Below, piece after piece: positions 1-5,229 of a DNA stretch of 6,951 nt. The notes below the pieces were generated by a model. It saw only the letters and a program-made list of their open reading frames with translations, had not been told where the DNA came from and ran no database searches. The position numbers were made by a program, and so were the translations under genes. Numbering within the stretch: position 1 is the first letter of the stretch; each line of letters begins with the position of its first letter. Source of the DNA: Lachnospiraceae bacterium (GTDB taxonomy: Bacteria > Bacillota_A > Clostridia > Lachnospirales > Lachnospiraceae); contig JAILOC010000077.1 of assembly GCA_024691045.1 (NCBI GenBank), positions 1-6,951 on the forward strand, written 5' to 3'.

Positions 1-12
1 AATGATCAGGTC

Positions 13-94
13 GTGAACAGGGGGACGGTTCCTCCGTTCACAAAGGAGACAACATATGATTCAGGGTGAACGGAGGAACCGTCCCCCTGTTCAC
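13..94. repeat. REP-like inverted repeat pair (BIME-like) upstream of cysS
   Basis: Bases 13-41 and 66-94 are perfect reverse complements of each other (29 bp, no mismatch), separated by a 24-nt loop. Each arm is also an imperfect hairpin on its own: GTGAAC at 13-18 pairs with GTTCAC at 36-41, and the G-run at 20-24 pairs with 31-35 (one G-U) around the loop ACGGTT. The core GGGGACGGTTCC resembles REP-like palindromes scattered through Firmicutes genomes, some of which are thought to be moved by REP-associated tyrosine transposases (RAYT, IS200/IS605 type). Two such units in inverted orientation form a BIME-like arrangement. No transposase is in the window. The loop contains AAGGAG (43-48) and an ATG at 56. 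The element ends 19 nt before the cysS start, so if transcribed it would place a long RNA duplex next to the ribosome binding site. The inverted repeat is seen directly; the family assignment is from memory. Confidence 0.85.
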
Positions 95-113
95 TTTGAG
101 AGGATAGAACAAT

Positions 114-1526
114 ATGCAGTTATATAACACAAAAAGCAGAAAAGTAGAAGAATTCAAACCCCGCGAGGAAGGCAAGGTATCGATGTATACCTGCGGACCT
201 ACCGTTTATCATTTCGCGCATATCGGAAACTTAAGAACCTATATCTGTGAGGATATGCTGGTCAAGACACTTGCCTATGCCGGCTATGACGTAAAGCGCG
301 TAATGAACATTACCGATGTCGGACATCTTTCCAGCGATGCGGATACCGGTGAGGATAAGATGCTCAAGGGTGCAAAGCGTGAGCATAAGACCGTGCTTGA
401 GATCGCGGATTATTACACCAAAGCTTTCTTTGATGATTTTGCCAAACTGAATATCAAGATGCCGGATGTGGTCGAACCCGCAACCCATTGCATACCCGAA
501 TTCATCCATATGATCGAGGTGCTTCTGGAGAAGGGATATGCATATCAGGCAGGCGAAAACATTTATTTCGATACCTCCAAGCTTGAGAAGTATTACACAT
601 TGTCCAACCATAACGAGGATGATCTTCGCGTAGGTGTCCGCGATGATGTCGATGAGGACAGCAACAAGCGTAATAAAACAGACTTTGTTCTGTGGTTTAC
701 CAAATCTAAATTCGACGATCAGGAGCTTAAGTGGGAGAGCCCCTGGGGACGCGGTTATCCCGGATGGCATATCGAGTGCTCATGCATCGGTATAAAGCAT
801 CTCGGTGAGTATATGGATATCCACTGCGGCGGCGTGGACAATATATTCCCTCATCACACCAATGAGATTGCGCAGAGCGAGGCTTATCTCGGACATCAGT
901 GGTGCAATTACTGGTTCCATGTTCATCACCTTGTCGAGAAGGACAAAGGAAAAATGAGCAAGTCCAGCGGAGAATTTTTGACTGTATCCCTGCTTGAAGA
1001 GAAGGGATACGATCCGCTTGCATACAGATTCTTCTGCCTGCAGTCACATTACCGCAAGCCTCTCGAATTTTCATACGAAGTACTCGACCAGATGAGTGCG
1101 GCATATCAGAAACTCTTAAAGCGTGTCGGCGAGCTGAAGGAAGACGGTGAAGTTGACGATAAGGCATTCGCAGAGTATCGTGAGAAATTCCTGAACGCAC
1201 TGACCGATGATATCAATACATCCATGGCAATCACTGTTCTCTACGATGTTCTCAAGGCAGAGATGAATGATGCGACAAAGCGTGCGCTTGTTGCCGATTT
1301 TGATAAAGCACTGTCACTTGATCTTCTTGAAGGTGCTGAGAAGCTGGGTGCGGACAACAGTGTTGATGCCGAACTTGAAAGCTGGATCCTTGAGCGCATC
1401 GATGCAAGAAAGGCTGCCAAGAAGGCCAAGGATTTTGCACAGGCTGATGCGATCCGTGAGGAGCTTGCCGCAAAGGGCATCCTCATTGAAGATACCAGAG
1501 AGGGTACGAAGTGGAAGAAGGCTTAA
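114..1526 (+). CDS. cysS: Cysteinyl-tRNA synthetase
   Basis: Class I aminoacyl-tRNA synthetase that charges tRNA-Cys with cysteine using ATP; cytoplasmic and essential. The 470-residue length is normal for the family. The Rossmann catalytic core carries the HIGH signature as HIGN (residues 36-39, after CGPTVY) and the second signature KMSKS at 280-284. The family's zinc and cysteine-binding ligands are present: Cys27, Cys222 in GWHIECS, and His247 and Glu251 in FPHHTNEIAQSEA. The tail from about 340 is the helical anticodon-binding region. The ATG at 114 fits a GAGAGG ribosome binding site at 98-103. No promoter or T-box leader is visible in the 113 bases before it, so it is probably transcribed from further upstream, through the inverted repeat. 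The 3' end overlaps mrnC by 16 nt. Assignment is secure. Confidence 0.98.
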   Translation: MQLYNTKSRKVEEFKPREEGKVSMYTCGPTVYHFAHIGNLRTYICEDMLVKTLAYAGYDVKRVMNITDVGHLSSDADTGEDKMLKGAKREHKTVLEIADYYTKAFFDDFAKLNIKMPDVVEPATHCIPEFIHMIEVLLEKGYAYQAGENIYFDTSKLEKYYTLSNHNEDDLRVGVRDDVDEDSNKRNKTDFVLWFTKSKFDDQELKWESPWGRGYPGWHIECSCIGIKHLGEYMDIHCGGVDNIFPHHTNEIAQSEAYLGHQWCNYWFHVHHLVEKDKGKMSKSSGEFLTVSLLEEKGYDPLAYRFFCLQSHYRKPLEFSYEVLDQMSAAYQKLLKRVGELKEDGEVDDKAFAEYREKFLNALTDDINTSMAITVLYDVLKAEMNDATKRALVADFDKALSLDLLEGAEKLGADNSVDAELESWILERIDARKAAKKAKDFAQADAIREELAAKGILIEDTREGTKWKKA

Positions 1527-1906
1527 AGTATTCGCCCCTGTCGCTTTCTTTCCTGGGTGATGCGTATATGAGTCTTATCATAAGACGTATGCTTTTGGAA
1601 AAAGGTGACATGGCTGTCGGGAAATTCCACAAAGCGAGTGTAAAGTATGTCAGTGCCGATTCACAGGCCATGATCTACGATCTTCTGATGGAGAAGGACA
1701 TTCTTTCCGATGAAGAGAAGGATGTCATGCGCCGCGGCAGGAATCATGCCCATCCTTCGGGAAGAGGCACGAACTTTGCAAGCTACAGCAAGGCAACGGG
1801 TCTTGAATCACTTATAGGTTATCTGTATATATCGGGAAAGACCGACCGTGCCGATGAACTCATACTGATCGGAGCAGACTATGTCTCAGGAACAGAAAAA
1901 CAGTAA
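1511..1906 (+). CDS. mrnC: Mini-ribonuclease III
   Basis: RNase III-like endonuclease without a double-stranded RNA-binding domain. In Bacillus subtilis the homologue trims the ends of the 23S rRNA precursor. At 131 residues it has the expected size. The family motifs are visible: LSFLGDAYM with the metal-binding Asp17, RRGRN at 74-78, and ATGLESLIGYLY at 95-106 with the second catalytic acid Glu99. The start is GTG at 1511, inside cysS, chosen because GAGAGG at 1498-1503 lies 7 nt upstream and because the protein begins close to the conserved LGDA helix. The 16-nt overlap with cysS and 26-nt overlap with rlmB imply translational coupling. The partnership makes sense: this enzyme and the next one both act on 23S rRNA. 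Confidence 0.95.
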   Translation: MEEGLKYSPLSLSFLGDAYMSLIIRRMLLEKGDMAVGKFHKASVKYVSADSQAMIYDLLMEKDILSDEEKDVMRRGRNHAHPSGRGTNFASYSKATGLESLIGYLYISGKTDRADELILIGADYVSGTEKQ

Positions 1907-2645
1907 AGTTAATGAAAATGCAATAGAAGGTCGTAACCCGGTCATTGAAGCCATCCGCGCCGGCAAGGAGATAGACAGGCTTTATGTTCTTGACGGATGC
2001 AAGGATGGTGCGATACTCACCATCAAGCGTGAAGCTGCGAAGAAGGATATAGCGATCAAGTATGCCGACAAGGACAGGCTCGATCACATGTCATCTACGG
2101 GACACCATCAGGGTGTCATTGCGATCACCGCAGCTTACGAATACAGTGAAGTATCGGATATCTTAAAGAATGCCGAAAGTAAGGGCGAGGATCCCTTTAT
2201 CATCGTACTTGACGGAATTGAGGATCCTTACAATCTCGGTGCCATCATTAGAACAGCCGACCAGGCGGGCGCTCACGGTGTCATCATACGTGCCGACAGA
2301 GCGGCTCACCTTACAGCATCGGTTGCAAGGGCAAGTGCGGGAGCACTCAACTACATTCCGGTAGCAAAGGTCACTAATATCGCACGTACCATCGAGGAAC
2401 TCAAGGAGAAGGGACTCTGGTTCGTATGTGCGGCAATGGACGGAGATCTGATGTATGACCTGAATCTCACCGGTCCCATCGGTCTTGTCATCGGAAATGA
2501 GGGAAGCGGAGTTACGAGACTTGTCCGTGAGAAATGTGATATGACGGCTTCGATACCCATGAAGGGACAGATAGATTCTCTCAATGCTTCCGTTGCATGC
2601 GGAATACTCAGTTACGAGATCGTTAGAAGACGAATGAAGGGCTGA
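1881..2645 (+). CDS. rlmB: 23S rRNA 2'-O-methyltransferase, SpoU/TrmH family (RlmB-like)
   Basis: S-adenosylmethionine-dependent methyltransferase that, by family, methylates a ribose 2'-OH in 23S rRNA (G2251 in the Escherichia coli enzyme). The protein is 254 residues. An N-terminal substrate-binding domain (about 15-85, starting EGRNPVIEAI) precedes the knotted SPOUT catalytic domain. The three SpoU motifs are present: NLGAIIRTA at 118-126 with the catalytic-type Arg124, IGNEGSGV at 204-211 with Glu207, and IPMKGQIDSLNASVA at 225-239 with Ser233 and Asn235. GGAG at 1871-1874 sits 6 nt before the ATG, inside mrnC. The Bacillus subtilis counterpart (YacO) has the same position between mrnC and the sigH region. 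Whether the exact target is G2251 cannot be read from the sequence. Confidence 0.92.
   Translation: MSQEQKNSKVNENAIEGRNPVIEAIRAGKEIDRLYVLDGCKDGAILTIKREAAKKDIAIKYADKDRLDHMSSTGHHQGVIAITAAYEYSEVSDILKNAESKGEDPFIIVLDGIEDPYNLGAIIRTADQAGAHGVIIRADRAAHLTASVARASAGALNYIPVAKVTNIARTIEELKEKGLWFVCAAMDGDLMYDLNLTGPIGLVIGNEGSGVTRLVREKCDMTASIPMKGQIDSLNASVACGILSYEIVRRRMKG
2636..2641 (+). promoter_or_regulatory. Ribosome binding site deciding the TTG start of the sigma factor
   Basis: GAAGGG lies within the last codons of rlmB and 6 nt before the TTG at 2648. The only alternative start, the ATG at 2699, has no purine-rich site in front of it. Termination of rlmB at 2645 would release ribosomes almost on top of this start, as expected for coupled translation. 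Confidence 0.65.
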
Positions 2646-2647
2646 AC

Positions 2648-3289
2648 TTGAAACAGACTTCCGTTAAAAACAAAACGCTTTTTCCGGACTATTCCCGTAT
2701 GAGCGATGAGGAACTTATATCCAGGATGCGTGAGGTAACTCACGAATATCCCGCGATAGCAAACCACCTCATCGCAAGACATACGGGTCTTGTTAATTAC
2801 ATAGTAAATACATTCACCATCATTTCCTCGGACCGTGACGATCTGATCCAGGAGGGGATGATAGGTCTTTACGATGCTATCGTTAAATATGATCCTTCAA
2901 GAGGAGCGTCATTTAAGACTTATGCTTCCATCGAGATCAGGGGCAATGTCTTCAATGCCATACGTTCGAGGAACAATCAGAAGAACATTCCTCTGAGCAA
3001 TTATCTGTCGGTCGATATGACCGGCGGCATCACATCTCCGGAGCTCGGGTCGTATTTCATTCTTCCTTCCAACGATATGACGCCCGAGGAAACAGCGATC
3101 TTCGATGAGATCAAGGACCGTCTTGCATTCTGCATCAATAATGAGCTTACCGAAAAAGAAAGACACTGCTTAACCCTGAAGATAAGCGGTGCCTCGGTAA
3201 AGGAAATATCCGGCATCATGAGCCTCTCCGAAAAAGCGGTCGAGACCGCACTTTCGAGGGCAAGGAAAAAACTCAAAGAGATATACTGA
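2648..3289 (+). CDS. sigH: RNA polymerase sigma factor, SigH-like (sigma-70 family)
   Basis: A 213-residue sigma factor with region 2 and region 4 only. Region 2 spans about 40-110: DRDDLIQEGMIGLYDAI (62-78) is the core-binding segment, and FKTYASIEIRGNVFNAIRS (89-107) covers the -10 recognition and melting helix. Region 4 spans about 166-213, with LTEKERHCL and a helix-turn-helix around VKEISGIMSLSEKAVETALSRARKKL. Size, domain plan and position after mrnC-rlmB match SigH, which in Bacillus and Clostridia controls early sporulation or stationary-phase genes. The match to B. subtilis SigH is only moderate, so its regulon here is uncertain. The start is TTG, 2 nt after the rlmB stop, supported by GAAGGG at 2636-2641. 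The in-frame ATG at 2699 has no such site. yacP/rae1, present between rlmB and sigH in Bacillus, is missing. The gene ends 4 nt from the convergent phosphatase gene. Confidence 0.8.
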   Translation: MKQTSVKNKTLFPDYSRMSDEELISRMREVTHEYPAIANHLIARHTGLVNYIVNTFTIISSDRDDLIQEGMIGLYDAIVKYDPSRGASFKTYASIEIRGNVFNAIRSRNNQKNIPLSNYLSVDMTGGITSPELGSYFILPSNDMTPEETAIFDEIKDRLAFCINNELTEKERHCLTLKISGASVKEISGIMSLSEKAVETALSRARKKLKEIY

Positions 3290-3303
3290 AAAATTATTTT
3301 TTC
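3288..3303. terminator. Possible weak bidirectional terminator between convergent genes
   Basis: GAAAAA (3288-3293) and TTTTTC (3298-3303) are complementary around a 4-nt loop, giving an A-run or U-run in either reading direction at the junction of the two stop codons. The stem is entirely A-T apart from one G-C pair, so it would be weak alone. No GC-rich hairpin with a T-run was found nearby; termination may instead be Rho-dependent or occur inside the opposing gene. Confidence 0.25.
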
Positions 3304-4061
3304 GGGAGCGGCGTTTCAATCAGATTCAGTCCGAATCTGTCCACCAGCTCCATTGCTTTCTTTTCCGTTTCGGGAACATCTATCATTCTTACATGATGCG
3401 CATCGAGAGCCATCACCACATCATTTCCGGTCTTGCCTGCGATCTCCCAGAAGAGGGGATTGGGATAATTTCTGTTTTCCCCGACTCCGAGGAGGTTTAT
3501 CTCGAGAGGTACCTTGTGATCGTATGCATATTCACAGATGCGGCTCATTTCCTTTTGATAGAAAAGATCGTCGCCCTTGAAGTTGATAAGGTCGGGATGT
3601 GCAAGATACATGAATCTTCCGGATGAAAGACCCTCGAGAGCCTGATCTACGTACTGTGTGACTCTTGAAGGGTCACCGGTCTCTTCACCGGCCCATGCTC
3701 CGTCATACTGGTTGTTCAGGCAGTGCTGCCCGAGGATGAGATACTCGAGAGGGTAACCTTCAAGGAAATCCATGAGCTTTGAAAAAAGCTGCGGATAGAA
3801 TTCGACCTCGAGACCGAAATAGATATTTATCTTATCCTTGTACTCCTTTTTGAGGGAAAGGATGGTATCGGTGTAGTCGTCCATCTGATCGAGATCCATA
3901 CGCATTCCCTTGGATGAGTAGCCGTCCGGGAAGGGCATCGGTGTATGATCTGAGAATCCGAAATCGGTCATTCCGATACGGATGGCTTCTTCTATGTATT
4001 CTCTTTCGGTGCCGGTCGCATGGCCGCACCTGGTCGTGTGTGCGTGGAGATTTATTTTCAT
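3294..4061 (-). CDS. PHP-domain phosphoesterase, histidinol-phosphatase (HisJ/HisK) family
   Basis: A 255-residue single-domain PHP protein. The metal-binding and catalytic motifs run in the usual order: HAHT (His6, His8), RCGHA (His14), FSDHTPMPFP (Asp38, His39), GLEVEFYP (Glu85), LGQHC (His113), YLAHPD (His155), and ALDAHH with Asp220 and His222. This pattern fits the family that removes phosphate from L-histidinol phosphate in histidine synthesis using a trinuclear metal centre. No other histidine gene is nearby, so the substrate is inferred from the family and could be another phosphate ester. The ATG at 4061 has AAGGA (complement of 4068-4072) 6 nt upstream. The gene is transcribed toward the sigma-factor gene and away from the secreted-protein gene. 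It appears to be monocistronic. Confidence 0.88.
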   Translation of the reverse strand: MKINLHAHTTRCGHATGTEREYIEEAIRIGMTDFGFSDHTPMPFPDGYSSKGMRMDLDQMDDYTDTILSLKKEYKDKINIYFGLEVEFYPQLFSKLMDFLEGYPLEYLILGQHCLNNQYDGAWAGEETGDPSRVTQYVDQALEGLSSGRFMYLAHPDLINFKGDDLFYQKEMSRICEYAYDHKVPLEINLLGVGENRNYPNPLFWEIAGKTGNDVVMALDAHHVRMIDVPETEKKAMELVDRFGLNLIETPLPKK

Positions 4062-4097
4062 AATATATCCTTGGATTTATTATTTGAACCAAAGAGT

Positions 4098-4126
4098 ACT
4101 CTAATGTAAATCATAATAAAATTCAA
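4098..4126 (-). promoter_or_regulatory. Candidate promoter for the PHP phosphatase gene
   Basis: On the minus strand TTGAAT (complement of 4121-4126) and TAGAGT (complement of 4098-4103) are 17 nt apart, which would start transcription near 4091, about 30 nt before the gene. A second candidate overlaps it: TTTACA (4105-4110) and TCAAAT (4082-4087), also 17 nt apart. Both -10 boxes match only four of six consensus bases. The -10 box of the first candidate overlaps the palindrome AGAGTACTCT (4093-4102). Confidence 0.35.
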
Positions 4127-4129
4127 GAT

Positions 4130-4157
4130 TTGACCGCATTTTTAACAATGTTATAAT
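4130..4157 (+). promoter_or_regulatory. Sigma-A-type promoter for the secreted repeat protein
   Basis: TTGACC (4130-4135) and a perfect TATAAT (4152-4157) are separated by 16 nt. Transcription would start near 4164, giving a leader of about 45 nt before the ATG at 4209. The leader contains a 6-bp hairpin, CGGATG (4176-4181) with CATCCG (4188-4193), just before the ribosome binding site. Confidence 0.8.
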
Positions 4158-4208
4158 AAATCTGCAGAGGATCTTCGGATGCTTCATCATCCGGGATATG
4201 GAGATGAT

Positions 4209-4955
4209 ATGAAGAAAAATATTTTCAGGATCATAATGACTTTTGCTGCGGTTTCCCTTGTCTGTCTTATCTACTCGGGCAAGGCTGAAGCAGCCGTTAA
4301 GACCATGCCTGACGGAGGACTGTTTGATCCTTCTTTTTATGCGGCGACATATGATGATGTTTATAAGGCATTCGGAATGAATGAAACGCTTTTGTATCAG
4401 CATTATCTTCTGTGCGGCATTAAGGAAAAAAGACTTCCCTACGCCGGATATGTTTACGCTGCGGTTCCCACGCAGACTGTTCCGGCCAGTGAATCGAAGA
4501 CAATACTCAAGATGCCTGACGGAACTCTTTTCGATCCCGAGTTTTATGTGAAGAAATATCCCGATGTTGTGGCGGTGTTTGGAACCGATCCGATGCTCCT
4601 CTATGCACATTATGTTTATTACGGAATGGCAGAGGGCAGACTTCCCTACGAAGGATACGAGCCGTCTGCGGTGAAGCTTACATTTTCTGCGATCGGCGCG
4701 ATAGCCGATTGCTATACTGCAGACGATATCATCAAAGCCGTAAGAACCGCTGCGAAATACAGGATAACGAATCTCAAGATCTATGACCGCTGGAACAGCG
4801 GTGTATCGGCAGAAATGCTTCCGTCTCTTATCAGAGGCCAGCTCGGATATACCGGGATCACCTGCGGTGTAAAGAGCATCACCTGCACGCCGCCCCTTGT
4901 TTACGGAGATGTTAAGAATCTTATCATCGAGACAGACGTAACACTAAAATATTAA
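4209..4955 (+). CDS. Secreted protein with two FDPxFY...HYxxxGxxExRLPY repeats, unknown function
   Basis: A 248-residue exported protein. Residues 1-28 form a signal peptide: MKKN, a hydrophobic core (IIMTFAAVSLVCLI), and a likely signal peptidase I site after AEA. Two repeats follow at about 33-81 and 102-150, each running MPDGxLFDPxFY, then YxDVxxxFG, then LLYxHYxxxGxxExRLPYxGY. I recall similar repeats near the N-terminus of many Lachnospiraceae surface or secreted proteins. The last ~98 residues (TADDIIKAV...NLIIETDVTLKY) form one alpha/beta-looking segment that I cannot name; faintly it recalls segments preceding transglutaminase-like domains, but no catalytic domain follows. There is no LPXTG, membrane anchor or cell-wall repeat, so it is probably released or held by the repeats. 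GGAG at 4200-4203 supports this ATG over the in-frame ATG at 4179, which would put charged residues before the signal peptide and lies in a leader hairpin. It has its own promoter and terminator. Confidence 0.85.
   Translation: MKKNIFRIIMTFAAVSLVCLIYSGKAEAAVKTMPDGGLFDPSFYAATYDDVYKAFGMNETLLYQHYLLCGIKEKRLPYAGYVYAAVPTQTVPASESKTILKMPDGTLFDPEFYVKKYPDVVAVFGTDPMLLYAHYVYYGMAEGRLPYEGYEPSAVKLTFSAIGAIADCYTADDIIKAVRTAAKYRITNLKIYDRWNSGVSAEMLPSLIRGQLGYTGITCGVKSITCTPPLVYGDVKNLIIETDVTLKY
4305..4658 (+). repeat. Two diverged tandem coding repeats in the secreted protein
   Basis: Units at 4305-4451 and 4512-4658 (147 bp, 49 codons each) are separated by a 60-bp linker encoding a Val/Pro/Ser/Thr-rich stretch. 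They share identical short DNA segments, for example ATGCCTGACGGA at the start and AGACTTCCCTACG near the end, which points to an internal duplication followed by divergence. Confidence 0.85.
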
Positions 4956-4977
4956 GTGATTAAGTAAATATTAGCTG

Positions 4978-5010
4978 ACCCGGAGGCTTGAAGCTTCCGG
5001 GTTGATTTTA
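4978..5010 (+). terminator. Intrinsic terminator after the secreted-protein gene
   Basis: ACCCGGAGGC (4978-4987) pairs with GCTTCCGGGT (4993-5002) as a 10-bp stem with one G-U pair and a 5-nt loop, followed by TGATTTTA. The tail is only moderately T-rich. It lies 22 nt after the stop codon and separates this gene from the rho promoter. Confidence 0.8.
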
Positions 5011-5058
5011 TGCGGTAAATCCGATCGTATATCTCTTGTGCATCCGGTCATTTTTCTG

Positions 5059-5087
5059 TTGACGCGTTTGAACTGTCGTGATATAAA
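5059..5087 (+). promoter_or_regulatory. Extended -10 promoter of rho
   Basis: TTGACG (5059-5064) and TATAAA (5082-5087) are 17 nt apart, with TG at 5079-5080 giving an extended -10 element (TGATATAAA). Transcription would start near 5094, leaving a leader of about 135 nt before rho. Confidence 0.8.
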
Positions 5088-5093
5088 CGATTT

Positions 5094-5229
5094 ATAGTTA
5101 ATCTTTTGTTCTTTATTCGATTTGTTTCTGAAATTCGTATTCCGAAACATACCATTGTTTAAGATCTGAAAAGAGAGTTTTGTTTATAGAAAATATTTCT
5201 ATTTTTTCTGAAAGGAATCCAGACTTTAT
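5094..5229 (+). promoter_or_regulatory. Long U-rich leader of rho with a possible attenuator hairpin
   Basis: The predicted leader is G-poor and about half T in its first 70 nt. At its end ATAGAAA (5186-5192) pairs with TTTCTAT (5196-5202) across a 3-nt loop and runs straight into six Ts (5202-5207). This is a terminator-like shape with a weak AU stem, 3 nt before the AAAGGA ribosome binding site (5211-5216). A second possible stem is TGTTTC (5123-5128) with GAAACA (5144-5149). Rho is known to regulate its own synthesis through leader termination in some bacteria; whether that happens here is inference. The rest of the rho upstream gap (5011-5058) shows nothing further. Confidence 0.4.

Noticed and set aside
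13..94. CRISPR repeat-spacer unit
   Set aside because: Only two units, in inverted rather than direct orientation, with no array and no cas genes.
1..113. T-box or other riboswitch in front of cysS
   Set aside because: The only structure in these bases is the REP-like inverted repeat; no T-box sequence, specifier loop or separate terminator is visible. The region before base 1 is not available, and the C-terminus of any upstream gene cannot be assigned.
231..770. Minus-strand 179-codon ORF opposite cysS
   Set aside because: Antisense shadow of a strongly conserved gene, with no ribosome binding site, no domain and no fitting context.
2699..2701. ATG at 2699 as the start of the sigma factor
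   Set aside because: No purine-rich site precedes it, whereas TTG at 2648 has GAAGGG at the right distance and a position typical of coupled translation. It cannot be fully excluded.
3321..3339. Hairpin CAGATTC/GAATCTG as a terminator for the sigma-factor operon
   Set aside because: A 7-bp stem with no following T-run, inside the conserved reading frame of the phosphatase; probably chance from coding sequence.
4179..4208. Earlier in-frame ATG at 4179 as the start of the secreted protein
   Set aside because: It would add MLHHPGYGDD before the signal peptide, lies within a leader hairpin and has a poor ribosome binding site; the ATG at 4209 has GGAG 5 nt upstream and a typical MKKN start.
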